Assembly: GCA_026984045.1 (NCBI GenBank)
Contig: JALSSV010000063.1
Location: 81,427-145,426, forward strand
Direction of reading: 5' to 3'
DNA from: Chromatiales bacterium
Lineage (GTDB): Bacteria > Pseudomonadota > Gammaproteobacteria > UBA6429 > Thiohalophilaceae
Length of the DNA: 64,000 nt
The notes beneath the pieces are model-generated. The model searched no databases and was not told the DNA's origin. It worked only from the letters and a program-made list of their open reading frames with translations. The translations under genes and the position numbers were made by a program. Each line of letters starts with the position of its first letter. Position 1 is the first letter of the stretch. This document shows positions 20,207 to 30,300 of this stretch, in pieces.

Positions 20207-22572
20207 CGGAAGAGCCTCTTCAGCCAGTCGAAGGGGCCCCCGCCGTCGCCGGCGGGGGCGCGGCCGGTGGCGCAGTCGGCACGCTCGGCAGGCGCGGTGC
20301 CGCGCACGTAGGCCAGCTCCACCGCGCCGGGGCAGCCGGCATCTGCAAGCAGGCCGGTTTCGGCATCCACCCAATGATACTCGACGGCGTCAGTGGCCGG
20401 GGGCAGGAGGCCGGTGGTGGGCAGGGCGGCGAAGAGATCGCCCCACACCCGCAGGGCGCCTCGGCTGCCGCTGAGGCGAATGGGGCCGTTGTCGTCGCGG
20501 CCCAGCCAGACCACGGCCAGGCGATCACCGCTGAAGCCGGCGAACCAACTGTCGCGCAGATCGTCGGTGGTGCCGGTCTTGCCGGCCACGTCCAGCCCCG
20601 GCAGGCGTTCCCGCAGCCAGCGGGCGGTGCCGCTGCGGGTGACTTCGCGCAGGACGCTGACCAGCGCCGCCACCGGCGCGGCCTCCAGGGTCTGCTCCAC
20701 CTCGAGCGGATAGCGGCCGAGCGGCTCGCCGTCGGCGGTGGTCACCGCGCGGATGGCCCGCAGCGGCGTGCGGAAGCCGCCGGCGGCCAGGGTCTGGTAC
20801 ATGGCGGCCATCTCGTAGGGCGTGAAGCCCACCGCGCCGAGCAGCATGGAGGGATAGGCCGGTACCTTGCGGGTGGCGCCGAGCCGCTCGAGGGTGTCGG
20901 CGATGGCCTCGAAACCCAGGGTCATGCCCAGGCGCACGGTGGCCTGGTTGTAGGAGTGGATCAGGGCCCGGAACAGGGGCACCGTGCCGTGGGAACGGCC
21001 GTCGTAATTGCGGGGTGACCAGACCCTGCCATCGGGCCCCTGGATGCGGATGGGGCCGTCGTCGATGGCGGTGGACAGGCTGTAGTCGGCGCGCCGCAGG
21101 GCGGTGAGGTAGATCGCCGGCTTGATCAGGGAGCCGATGGGCCGCACCGCATCCAGCGCCCGGTTGAAGCCGGGATAGCGGGGATCCCGATCTCCCACCA
21201 CCGCAAGCACTTCGCCGGTGCGGGTGTCGGTGACGACCACGGCACCCTGCAGCTTTCCGCCCAGGCCACGGGCCCGGTCCAGCGCCCGCAGGCGCGTGGT
21301 CAGGGCCCGTTCCGCCGCGGCCTGCACCAGGGGATCGAAGGCGGTAAAGATGCGCAGGCCTTCCGAGGTGAGATCCGCCTGCCGGTAGTCGCGCCGCAGT
21401 TGCCGGCGCACCAGGTCCAGGTAGGCGGGCCAGCGGCCGCCGGTCAGGCGGCCGCGCCGGATGCCGAGCCCCGTGCGCGCCGCGGCTCGGGCGCGGGCGG
21501 GCGCCACCACGCCCTGTTCGGCCAGGATCCGCAGCACCAGGTTGCGCCGTTCGAGCAGCCGCTCGGGATGGCGGCGGGGATCGTACCAGGACGGCCCGCG
21601 CACCAGGGCGATGAGGGTGGCGATCTGGGGCAGCGTCAGTTCCCCCACCTCCCGGTCGAAGTAGAAACGGCTGGCCAGGCCGAAGCCGTGAATCGCCCGG
21701 TCGCCATCCTGGCCCAGGTAGATCTCGTTGAGGTAGGCCTCGAGGATTTCGTCCTTGCCGTAGTGCCATTCGAGCAGGATGGCCATCACCGCCTCGTTGG
21801 CCTTGCGCCAGAGGCTGCGCCGGTTGCTGAGGAAGAAGTTCTTCACCAGTTGCTGGGTAAGGGTGCTGCCGCCCTGCACCGTGGCCCCGGCGCGCAGATT
21901 AGCCCACAGGGCGCGGGCGATGGCCCGGGGATTGATGCCGAAATGCGAACGGAAACGGCGGTCCTCCACCGCGATGATCCCCTCGCGCAGTTCCCGTGGC
22001 GCCTGTTCCAGCCGGATCAGGATGCGATCCTCCCGGTGGGCCGGATAGATCCCACCAATCCGCGGTGGCTCGAGGCGCACCAGATCCACCGTGGCTCCGC
22101 TGTCGAGATCCCGCACCTGCCCGATGCGCCCGCCGTCGAAAACAATCTCCAGGCGGCGGGCGGGACCGGGCCCGTCGGGAAAGCGGAAGGCCCGCTTGTG
22201 GAGGCGGAAACGGCCACGGCGGACATGGAAGCTGCCCGGGGCGTCGAGAGCCTGGTCGAGGCGGTAGTCGAGCCGTTCCAGCTCGGCACGCAACTGGTCG
22301 GGACTCAGCCGCTGCCCGGCATACAGCTCCAGGGGTCGACCGTAGACCGTGGCCGGCAGCGCCCAGCGCTTGCCCTCGAATTCACTGCGGATCCGGTAGT
22401 CCAGCCAGCCGGTCCAGGCCAGGGCCGACACCAGCAGCGCGATGAGCACCGTTCGCCAGCGCGGGCCCCAGCGACGCGACACGGGCCGCCGGCTTGCCCG
22501 CTGCTTTGCGCTGCGCTGCCGGCGCCGGCGGGGCGTGACCGGCTTGCGCCGGGCGGATTTCTTCTTCGCCAT
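20203..22572 (-). CDS. mrcB: Penicillin-binding protein 1B (bifunctional transglycosylase/transpeptidase)
   Basis: Class A PBP that polymerises and cross-links peptidoglycan. The 789-aa protein has a very basic cytoplasmic N-terminus (KKKSARRK...), one membrane anchor (about residues 39-57), a UB2H-like domain (about 75-160), the GT51 glycosyltransferase with EDRRFRSHFGI (about 200) and GGSTLTQQLVKN, and the transpeptidase with active-site GSLIKP (about 477), SYN and KTGTT (about 664). It sits seven bases after the GIDE/EF-hand gene and ends inside the start codon of the lipoprotein gene. Confidence 0.96.
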   Translation of the reverse strand: MAKKKSARRKPVTPRRRRQRSAKQRASRRPVSRRWGPRWRTVLIALLVSALAWTGWLDYRIRSEFEGKRWALPATVYGRPLELYAGQRLSPDQLRAELERLDYRLDQALDAPGSFHVRRGRFRLHKRAFRFPDGPGPARRLEIVFDGGRIGQVRDLDSGATVDLVRLEPPRIGGIYPAHREDRILIRLEQAPRELREGIIAVEDRRFRSHFGINPRAIARALWANLRAGATVQGGSTLTQQLVKNFFLSNRRSLWRKANEAVMAILLEWHYGKDEILEAYLNEIYLGQDGDRAIHGFGLASRFYFDREVGELTLPQIATLIALVRGPSWYDPRRHPERLLERRNLVLRILAEQGVVAPARARAAARTGLGIRRGRLTGGRWPAYLDLVRRQLRRDYRQADLTSEGLRIFTAFDPLVQAAAERALTTRLRALDRARGLGGKLQGAVVVTDTRTGEVLAVVGDRDPRYPGFNRALDAVRPIGSLIKPAIYLTALRRADYSLSTAIDDGPIRIQGPDGRVWSPRNYDGRSHGTVPLFRALIHSYNQATVRLGMTLGFEAIADTLERLGATRKVPAYPSMLLGAVGFTPYEMAAMYQTLAAGGFRTPLRAIRAVTTADGEPLGRYPLEVEQTLEAAPVAALVSVLREVTRSGTARWLRERLPGLDVAGKTGTTDDLRDSWFAGFSGDRLAVVWLGRDDNGPIRLSGSRGALRVWGDLFAALPTTGLLPPATDAVEYHWVDAETGLLADAGCPGAVELAYVRGTAPAERADCATGRAPAGDGGGPFDWLKRLFR

Positions 22573-22579
22573 GCCGATC

Positions 22580-23506
22580 TCAACCGCTGCCCAGGCGCAC
22601 GAGGAGCATCCACAGGGCCGCCGGCGCGGTGAGCACGAAGGCGCAGGTCCAGCCCAGCGCCTGCCAGCGATAGCGGCGGCCGAGGGCGCGCTGCCCGTGC
22701 ACGGAAAGGATGAACGGCCGACCGTCGCGGCTGCGCCCCAGGGTGTGCAGCGGCGGCCGGCCGGCGTTCTCGAGCCGCTCGCGCAGCACCGCTTGGCGGG
22801 CCGCTTCCCGCGCCGCCTCCCACTCCTGCGGATCGATGCGGCCGTCGCCGTCGCGGTCGAAGCGGTGCAGCAGGGTTTGCGGATCCTGTTTCCAGGCCCG
22901 CAGCAGGCGGCCGGTGGCGGTGTGCAGATCCTCGCCGTCGCCGGCCGCGAGGGTGACGAACTCGCCGAGGGCATAGAGGGGATCGCCGGCGTCGATGCGC
23001 TCTTCGGTATAACGGTAACGGCTGCCGCCGACGATCCCGCGCAGGCCGCTCGCTGCGCCACCCGAAGGCACCACCGAGTTGCCATACCAGATCCGGCGGG
23101 TGCGGGGCAGCACCTCGGCGCCGCGCGGATCGATCAGGCACTCGCCGGTGCCGTCGAGCAGTTTCAGGGGCGCTTCGCTGCGCACCTCGCGCACCGTCTT
23201 CCAGCGGGAATGCTTGCCGGAGCGCACGTAACGCTCCACCGTGCAGTGATACCAGGCGCAGGGGCTGCCGGTCAGCGGCGTGCGCAGGGGGTCGGCGGCC
23301 GGCTCGCAGGTGCCGATCAGCTCCACGTAGCCCTGGTGGGCGGAGCGGATCTTCGAGGTGGGCGTGTTTTCGATGGCCCGTACCCGGCGCAGGGCGCGCA
23401 GGGCGAGGAAGCCGGAAAACGGCGCCAGCAGGGCGAGCAGGCCCGTCCACAGCCAGAAACTGTCCGGCGGCGCATGCAGGATCCAGGCATGCCAGTCGGC
23501 CAGCAT
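22580..23506 (-). CDS. GIDE-domain membrane protein with an EF-hand
   Basis: 308-aa membrane protein with an N-terminal helix (about residues 15-40) and a C-terminal helix (about 280-305). Residues about 60-145 match the GIDE domain (WYHCTVERY, then LIDPRGAEV), a domain also found in eukaryotic mitochondrial E3 ligases; the bacterial proteins lack the RING finger. An EF-hand loop DRDGDGRIDPQEW lies at about residue 213, with all calcium-ligand positions filled. The gene follows lemA by 16 bases. LemA-GIDE pairs are widespread, while the calcium-binding insertion is unusual. Confidence 0.8.
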   Translation of the reverse strand: MLADWHAWILHAPPDSFWLWTGLLALLAPFSGFLALRALRRVRAIENTPTSKIRSAHQGYVELIGTCEPAADPLRTPLTGSPCAWYHCTVERYVRSGKHSRWKTVREVRSEAPLKLLDGTGECLIDPRGAEVLPRTRRIWYGNSVVPSGGAASGLRGIVGGSRYRYTEERIDAGDPLYALGEFVTLAAGDGEDLHTATGRLLRAWKQDPQTLLHRFDRDGDGRIDPQEWEAAREAARQAVLRERLENAGRPPLHTLGRSRDGRPFILSVHGQRALGRRYRWQALGWTCAFVLTAPAALWMLLVRLGSG

Positions 23507-23522
23507 GAGGGAAATCGGCGGC

Positions 23523-24101
23523 TCAGGCGTTGCCGAAGAGCTGTTTCATGTCCACGTCGCGCTTCTCGGCCTCGCTGAACTCGAGCAGGGGGCGGGCGGT
23601 GAAATGGAACAGGCGGGCGATGAGCACGTCCGGAAACTGCTCGATGCGCACGTTGTTGAGATTGACCGCCTCGTTGTAGACCTCGCGCCGATCAGCGATG
23701 GACTCCTCGAGCTGGCTGATCCGCGCCTGCAACTGGCGAAAACCCTCGTTGGCCTTGAGTTCCGGATAGTTCTCGGCCAGGGCGAAGAGATTGCCGAGAC
23801 CCAGGCGCAGTTGGGTTTCCGCCTGCCCCAGGGCGGGAATGTCGCCCCGGTCCCGGGCCGAGGCCACCGCGGAGCGGGCCTGGATGATCTTCTCCAGGGT
23901 GTCCTTTTCGTACTGCATGTACTGCTTGCACACCTCCACCAGCTTGGGCAACTCGTTGTGGCGCTGCTTGAGCAGCACGTCGATGTTGGACCAGGCCTTG
24001 GACACCCCGTGCTTGAGCGACACGAGGTTGTTGTAGAGGAACACGGCATAGATGGCCACGACCAGGATCACGGCAAGCAGGATCAGGGCAGGCAGGCTCA
24101 T
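23523..24101 (-). CDS. lemA: LemA family protein
   Basis: 192-aa protein with an N-terminal membrane helix (residues about 3-24) followed by a long periplasmic or cytoplasmic coiled-coil helical bundle. The family pattern YNNLVSLKHGVSKAWSNIDVLLKQRHNELPKLVEVCKQY is typical, as is the late FPDVLIARLFHF. LemA proteins are involved in membrane/envelope processes, but the molecular role is unclear. It is the first gene of the operon lemA - GIDE/EF-hand - mrcB - TPR lipoprotein, which points to an envelope function. A GGAG motif lies 11 bases before the start. Confidence 0.93.
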   Translation of the reverse strand: MSLPALILLAVILVVAIYAVFLYNNLVSLKHGVSKAWSNIDVLLKQRHNELPKLVEVCKQYMQYEKDTLEKIIQARSAVASARDRGDIPALGQAETQLRLGLGNLFALAENYPELKANEGFRQLQARISQLEESIADRREVYNEAVNLNNVRIEQFPDVLIARLFHFTARPLLEFSEAEKRDVDMKQLFGNA

Positions 24102-24435
24102 GGCAATTCGACTCCGCTTCGCAACGCAGGGCAGGATGGGGAAGATAGCACAGGAACCGGCGGCAACCACCGGTGGATCGAGAGCATTCGGATTCGTGGC
24201 GCGGATCCGCGTAGCCGCCATGTGTGTTCGATAGTGCTCAACAATTCATCACAGGGCATTATCCATTATTGATATTACACTTCAATATCGTTTTATATGC
24301 TTTTGTTTTATAAGTGTATTTTTAAATTCATTCACAAATTCACTTCCCGGAAATCGTCGAATATGCAGTTTGTCAGATTGTGTTCAAATATCTTCAATAG
24401 CTAATATAAACACTCGGATTTTCAGAAGGTTATCC
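24102..24435. other. AT-rich intergenic region between lemA and the pel operon
   Basis: From about 24238 to 24420 the sequence is strikingly AT-rich against the GC-rich surroundings, with T- and A-tracts (TTTTGTTTTATAAG, TTTTTAAATTC) and a GATATT-N7-AATATC palindrome near 24275. This is what one expects of a regulated, H-NS- or activator-controlled promoter. In Pseudomonas aeruginosa the pel promoter is controlled by FleQ and c-di-GMP; I do not see a clear FleQ consensus here. The lemA-proximal 130 bases probably hold the lemA promoter. Confidence 0.6.
24378..24407 (+). promoter_or_regulatory. Candidate pel operon promoter
   Basis: TTGTGT (24378-24383), an 18-base spacer and TAATAT (24402-24407) form a reasonable sigma-70 promoter. 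An alternative overlapping reading is TTCAAA (24383-24388) with TATAAA (24405-24410) and 16 bases. Either would start transcription near 24415, about 20 bases before the small leader ORF and 95-125 bases before pelA. Confidence 0.5.
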
Positions 24436-24543
24436 ATGATTCGGCTGCATCGATCCCCCCCCACCCGCACCACTCCCGACCGGAAAATTCGCCGCGCTGC
24501 CAGGCGATGCGCCGCGCTCTGTGGCCTGCGATACGCTTCGTGA
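24436..24543 (+). CDS. Putative 35-aa leader peptide coupled to pelA
   Basis: A short reading frame starts with ATG at 24436 six bases after a good AGAAGG ribosome-binding site (24424-24429). It encodes 35 Arg-rich residues (beginning MIRLHRSPPTRTTPDRK). Its TGA stop (24541-24543) overlaps a GTG codon at 24540 that is a possible pelA start, giving the GTGA overlap seen at other coupled gene pairs in this window. The peptide has no recognisable family. It may only serve translational coupling or attenuation, or may be chance. Confidence 0.4.
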   Translation: MIRLHRSPPTRTTPDRKIRRAARRCAALCGLRYAS

Positions 24544-27305
24544 AATCCCGGCTCCTGATTGTGCTGCTGGCATGGGGCCTGCCGGCACTGCCGGTCATGG
24601 CGGCTCCCACAGTGGCCTTCTGGTATGCGCCGGATCCCCCCCTGCATCTGCTTCGCCACTTCGACCGGCTGATCGTGGAGCCGGAAAATCTGCCGGCGAC
24701 GGCCATTGCGGACTTCCAGCAGAACGGCCGGGAACTGCTGGCCTATGTCAGCATTGGTGAAGTGCATGCCGAACGGGCCTGGTTCGGCAAGCTGAATCCG
24801 GCCTGGTTCCTCGGCCACAACCCCGACTGGGGCGGCGCCATTCTCGACCTGGCCAACCCGGCCTGGCGGACATGGCTGCTGCAACACCGTTTCCGGCCCC
24901 TCTGGGAAGCCGGTTACCGCGGCTTCTTTCTCGATACCCTGGACAGCTACCGCCTGGCGCTCTCCGACGGAGTCGCCCGGCGCCGCCAGGAGGCGGGCCT
25001 GGTGGCGCTCCTCACGCAACTGCGTCAGACGTTTCCCTCGGCCCGGATCCTCGTCAACCGGGGCTTCGAGGTGTTGCCCCGCATCGCACCCCTGATCGAC
25101 GGCCTGGTGGCCGAATCCCTGTTCGCCGGCTGGGATGCGCAAAACCGGCGCTACGGGCCGGTAAGCGAAAAAGATCGGCACTGGCTGCTGGCCCGTCTGC
25201 GCGAGGCCCGCGCCCTGCGCCCCGATCTCGACATCGTGGTCCTGGATTACCTCCCGCCGGGCGAGCGGGAGAAAGCACGGGAGCTGGCCCGCCGCATCCA
25301 TGAGCTCGGGTTCACTCCCTGGATCTCCAGCATCGGCCAGGACATGGTCGGCGTGGGCGAAGTGGAAGTGCTGCCCAGGGAAGTGCTCATGCTCTACGAC
25401 AGCCGGCATGCGTTCCAGGCAAATCTGGCGGATACCCCCATCCACCGGCTTGCCGCGATGCCGGTGGAATATCTCGGCTACGTGCCTGTCTATCACGACC
25501 TCGCCACCGGCCTGCCCGCCGGCCCCCTGCGAGGCAGGTATGCGGGCGTCATCGCCTGGCTGGCCGGGCCGGAGGCGACGCCGGGCTACGCGGCCTGGCT
25601 GCGCGACCGCCATCGGGAAGGGGTGCCGTTTCTGCTCCTGGGGGATCCGGGCATCCCGCCGGATTCGGAACTGTTCACCCGCCTGGGGCTCAAGGGCATC
25701 AGTTCCAGCGATCCTGGTCCGTGGCAGTCTGCGAACCATGCCGAGTGGATCGGCCTGGAAGCGCCGGTCCCCGCCCGTCTGGAACGAATTTCCGGCGTCC
25801 TGCCCCTGCCGGGCAGTGGCAACCGCGTTCATCTGCGGGTACGCAATGCACACGGAACCGAGCTGGCCACCGTGGTCACGGGCCGCTGGGGCGGACTGGC
25901 CCTTTCCCCGTGGGTGGTCGACACCGATCTCGACAACCGCAACCGCTGGCTGCCGGATCCCTTCGTGCTCATCCACCAGGCCCTGCATCTGCCCGATCTG
26001 CCCCTGCCCGATGTCACCACTTTGAACGGACGGCGCCTGTGGCTCAACCACATCGATGGCGACGCCTTCGTCAGCCGGGCCGAATTCTGGGGCCGTCAGT
26101 GGGCCGCCGAAGTCATCCTGAATCGCATTCTCGCCCGCTTTCGGGTGCCGCATACCGTCTCGGTAGTGGAAGGGGAAATCAGCCCCGATGGGCTCTATCC
26201 CAAGGATTCGCCAGAACTGGAAGCGATTGCCCGGCGCATCTTCGCCCTGCCCCACGTGGAAGCGGCCAGCCACGGCTTCAGCCATCCCTTCGAATGGCAC
26301 CGCTTTCGCGAAGGCCAGCCCGCCGGCGGCGACGTGACCCTGCCGATTCCCGGTTACCGGCTGAACCTGCGCCGGGAACTGCTCGGCTCGCTGGCCTACG
26401 TGAACCGCCTGTTGCCAGCCGGCAAGCGGGCCCGGGTGTTCCTCTGGACCGGCGACTGCCTGCCGCCGGCATCGGCCATCGCCCTGCTGGACGAAGCCGG
26501 TTATCTCAACATGAACGGCGGCGATACCGCGATCCGCAAGGCCCTGCCTCTGCTCGAAGCCGTCTCGCCCATGGCCCGGCCGCTGGGACGGCATGTGCAA
26601 GTCTACGCCCCCATCACCAACGAGAACATCTACACCCACAACTGGCATGGCCCCTTCTGGGGTTTCCGCCAGGTCATCGAAACCTTCGAGATGACCGACC
26701 GTCCCCGGCGCCTGAAACCCATCGACATCTACTACCACTTCTACTCGGGCACCAAGATCGCTTCCCTGCACGCCCTCGAGCAGGTTTACGCGTGGGTCGA
26801 GAAACAGGAAACCACCCCCGTGTTCGTCAGCGAATACGTGCCGCTGGTAAAGGCCTTCCGCCGCATCAGCCTCGCCCGGCGCCTGGACGGGCGGCTGCAA
26901 TACCGGGGGATCGGACGCCTCCGCTCGCTGCGGCTGCGCAAGGGCGGCATCGATCTCGATCGCAGCCGGGGCGTGGCCGGCATGCGCCGCTTGCACGACG
27001 GCCTGTATCTGCATCTGTCCGATCTGCACCCCCTGATTGCCCTGACGGACAAACCCTCGGCCACCCACCCCTACCTGCGCCAGGCCAACGGCCACTTGCG
27101 GGCCTGGAAAAGAGAAAGGAACGGCCGCATCCATCTGGCACTGACCGCCCACGTGCCGCTGCGTTTCGAAATCGCCGGCATCAAGCAAAGTTGCCGGCTG
27201 CAATCCCGCACGGGCGGCAAGCCCGTTACCCGCGCGGCCCGCAGCGGCAGGGTTTTCTTCGGTCTTCAGACGAGTCGTTTCGATGGCACCCTCGAATGCC
27301 AGTGA
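24507..27305 (+). CDS. pelA: PelA: Pel polysaccharide hydrolase/deacetylase
   Basis: Periplasmic multidomain enzyme that partly de-N-acetylates and trims the GalNAc-rich Pel exopolysaccharide. With this ATG it is 932 aa, close to the Pseudomonas protein. A signal peptide ends near VMAA. The N-terminal glycoside-hydrolase domain (about 33-270) has the conserved acidic residue in LVAESLF (Glu203). A reductase-like middle domain follows. The CE4-like deacetylase has HIDGD (515-519, catalytic Asp517) and SHGFSHP with zinc ligands His589 and His593. A GTG at 24540 gives a cleaner signal peptide and overlaps the leader ORF, so it is an equally good start. It is the first pel gene. Confidence 0.96.
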   Translation: MRRALWPAIRFVKSRLLIVLLAWGLPALPVMAAPTVAFWYAPDPPLHLLRHFDRLIVEPENLPATAIADFQQNGRELLAYVSIGEVHAERAWFGKLNPAWFLGHNPDWGGAILDLANPAWRTWLLQHRFRPLWEAGYRGFFLDTLDSYRLALSDGVARRRQEAGLVALLTQLRQTFPSARILVNRGFEVLPRIAPLIDGLVAESLFAGWDAQNRRYGPVSEKDRHWLLARLREARALRPDLDIVVLDYLPPGEREKARELARRIHELGFTPWISSIGQDMVGVGEVEVLPREVLMLYDSRHAFQANLADTPIHRLAAMPVEYLGYVPVYHDLATGLPAGPLRGRYAGVIAWLAGPEATPGYAAWLRDRHREGVPFLLLGDPGIPPDSELFTRLGLKGISSSDPGPWQSANHAEWIGLEAPVPARLERISGVLPLPGSGNRVHLRVRNAHGTELATVVTGRWGGLALSPWVVDTDLDNRNRWLPDPFVLIHQALHLPDLPLPDVTTLNGRRLWLNHIDGDAFVSRAEFWGRQWAAEVILNRILARFRVPHTVSVVEGEISPDGLYPKDSPELEAIARRIFALPHVEAASHGFSHPFEWHRFREGQPAGGDVTLPIPGYRLNLRRELLGSLAYVNRLLPAGKRARVFLWTGDCLPPASAIALLDEAGYLNMNGGDTAIRKALPLLEAVSPMARPLGRHVQVYAPITNENIYTHNWHGPFWGFRQVIETFEMTDRPRRLKPIDIYYHFYSGTKIASLHALEQVYAWVEKQETTPVFVSEYVPLVKAFRRISLARRLDGRLQYRGIGRLRSLRLRKGGIDLDRSRGVAGMRRLHDGLYLHLSDLHPLIALTDKPSATHPYLRQANGHLRAWKRERNGRIHLALTAHVPLRFEIAGIKQSCRLQSRTGGKPVTRAARSGRVFFGLQTSRFDGTLECQ

Positions 27306-30300
27306 CCGCGAACGCCTGGTCAGTCCGGTGGGCCTGGCAATCATGCTGCTCGTGGTCCTGACCGTGCTGTGGTTCCTGCTGCCGGAACAGGCCCGTTTCC
27401 AGACCCGCCAGGCCATGGAGAAACCGGATGCGCTGTCGCTCGCCTATCTGCGTGCGGTGTTGCGCGGCGACCCCGAGCGGGACGATCTGCGCCTGAACCT
27501 CGTTCGCCAGTTGCTGGCGCTCGGCCAGCTGGACGAAGCCGCACGCCTCCTGGACCGCAAGCCGCCCAAGGCACCGCAACTCGCCAGCCAGGCGCGTCTG
27601 TTGCAGGCCGAGCTGCGCCTGCGCGAGGTCATGGCCGGCACGCCGGGGCATGGTCGTGATCACCTGCGCGAGACGCTGTTGCCCATGTTGGCGGAACTGC
27701 CTGCCTCGAAGGCGGTACGTACCGAACTGGCCCGCCTGGCGGAACTGGCCCTGCAGGCCGGCGAACCCGGCCTGGCAGCCGGGATCGCGCGCCTGATCGC
27801 GCGCGACGAAACAGCGACAGCTCCCCGGTGGTGGCGACGCGCAGGCCGATGGGCGCTGGCCGCCGGCGAGCCACTGGCCGCCAGCGCCGATTTCACCCGC
27901 GCCGCCGAAACGGGCGACGACCGGCAAGCGGCCATCGCAGCCATCGACGCGGCCCTGGCTGCAGCCCGACCCGATCGGGCCCTGCGCCTGGCGCGGCGCT
28001 TTCTCGCCCGCTGGCCGGATGCGTCGGATCTGCTCGCGCGTGGCGTGGACGTGGCCCTGCAGGTCAACCGACAGCAGGACGCGGCCCGCTGGAACCGTCG
28101 CTATCTGCGCCATCACCCGAACGACCTCGCCGCCCTGCGCCGCCAGCGGGACATCGAACTGGCACTCGGCCAACTCGAGACCGCCGCCCGGCTGGCGCGA
28201 CGGGTCGCCGGGCACCCGAACGCCACGCGCGAAGACCGGCTCCGCCTGGCGCGGATCCTCGAATGGAACGGCGATCCGGAAGGCGCGCTGGCTGCCTGGC
28301 AGCGTCTCGCCGACGGCCGGCCTGCCGTCGAGGGGGAAGTGCGCCGTCTGGCGCGCATGCTGCTCGATCCGGATGCCGAAATCGCCAGCCTGCGGCGCGA
28401 GCAACGGCACACGGGGCACCTTTCGCGGCGCAAGCTGCTGCGCCTTGCCAGTCTCTACGAACAGCGCGGCGAACCGGAACGTTCCCTGACGGTGCTGAGC
28501 CGGCTGCTCGAGCGGCATCCTGACGACGCACGGGCGTGGCGAGCACGGTTGCGACTGCTGGTGCAGACCGGCCGGGAGGAGCGGGCGCTGGCGCTACTGG
28601 CCGAGCGTCAACGCCGGGAAGGCGCAAGCGACGCGCTGCACCGGCAACGGATGCGCCTCTTCTGGCTGCTGTTGCGCGAAAAGGAGGCGTGGCGCGAAGC
28701 ACAGCGGATCCGCACCCCCCTGGCCTTCCGCGATCCCGCCGACGGCGCCCTGCACGCGGAGCTGGCCTTCCGGCATGGCGATCTCGCCCTGGCCGAACGG
28801 CTCTACGCCCGACTCTATACCATGTATGCCAACCACCGGCTGACAACGGCCCATCCCGACGATGACATCCGGGAACGGATCCGCATCATCCACGAACGGC
28901 TGATCCGTCTGGCCGACCGGCGCGGCGACGTGCAACGGGCCACCGCAGTGGGCCTGCACGGCTGGCGACAACTGGGCGATCCGAACCTGTTGTGGCTGAG
29001 CCTGCAAGTGGCCGCCCGGCATGACGATGTTGCGGCCCTGGAAAGGTTGCTGAAACTGGCAATGAATCTCCCCGATACCCAGGGCCAACTCGTGACGACC
29101 CTGCTGGAGATCGCCGACTGGAAACAGCGCCATGGCCAATTCCGCGATGCCGAAGCGCTGTACCGACGGGTGCTGACACGCAACCCGCGCCGGCCCGAGG
29201 CGCGGCTGGGGCTGTTGTGGCTGTATATCGACACCCGGCAGCATGCACCGCTGCGCCGCCGTCTGCTCGCCTGGCAGCAGGAGGCCCTGGACGACAGCCG
29301 CTACTGGCCGGCCTTCGCCGCCGGCTGGTCGGCGCTGGGCGAACCGGCCCGTGCCCTGCCCTGGATCGAACGCCGGGTGCGGCTCGATCCCCGCGATCCG
29401 CTCTGGCTGCTGACCTGGGCCGACACCCTGGATGCCCTGGGACGGCGCGACTCGGCCTTTCGCGTGCGCCGCCACGCCCTGGATCTCGGCAGCGGCGGGT
29501 TGCGTCGACATCTGCTGACCCGGCGCAAGCTGGACGAAACCGACCGAGCGCTGCTGCAGGCCCTGCAGCGGGAATTCGGCCTCGCCCGTCTCGAGCCACT
29601 GATCACCGGCCTGGCCGGGGACCGGCTCGATGCGGTGTTCCTGGCCGGCTGGTATCTGAGTGGAGAGCGTGACGTGCGGGCTCGCGCCTGGCTGTTGCAA
29701 CGCCAGGCGTCCCGCCTGGCCCAGCCGGCCTGGCAGGCCATCAGCCTGGCCCTGCTGGACAACGATCCGAGCCGCATCGCCGCGCTGCTGGAGGGCCCGG
29801 GACTTTCGCCGCTCGACCGGGTCCGGGGGCTGGCCCGGCTGGGACGGCGCAACGAAGCGTTGGCGCTGGCCCTGTCCCAGGTGCGCGATGCAGGCGGCAG
29901 CGACGCGCGGCAGGCCGCCACCGCCTGGTCCGCCGAACTGTACCGCGATCTGCCCACCAGCCTCACCGCCGCCCACCTGAGTCGGCGGATCGGCGCGCTG
30001 GACATCTTCACCCAGGCGCTTTCCCTGCGCTTCAGCCGCCGCAACCTTTCGCTTCACGGGCGGCTGGAGACCGGCCGCCTGGAGCTCGATCCGGCCCGCT
30101 ACGATCTCACCGGCCGGAACACGGAACGGATCCTCGCCGGCGGGCTCGAATGGCAGGGACGCCGCCATCGCCTGTGGTTCGAATACGGCCAAAACCGGCG
30201 CGACGATCGCACAACGCCGCTGAGGCGCCTCGGCTGGCGTCTCCGCCTGGCCCGCGAGGGCGAGTTGCGGCTCGAGGCCGGTCGCGGCCTGCGCAGCGAC

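Noticed and set aside
24384..27416. Long leftward frame of about 1010 codons opposite pelA
   Set aside because: PelA has clear catalytic motifs on the plus strand; the opposite frame is compositionally driven and matches nothing.
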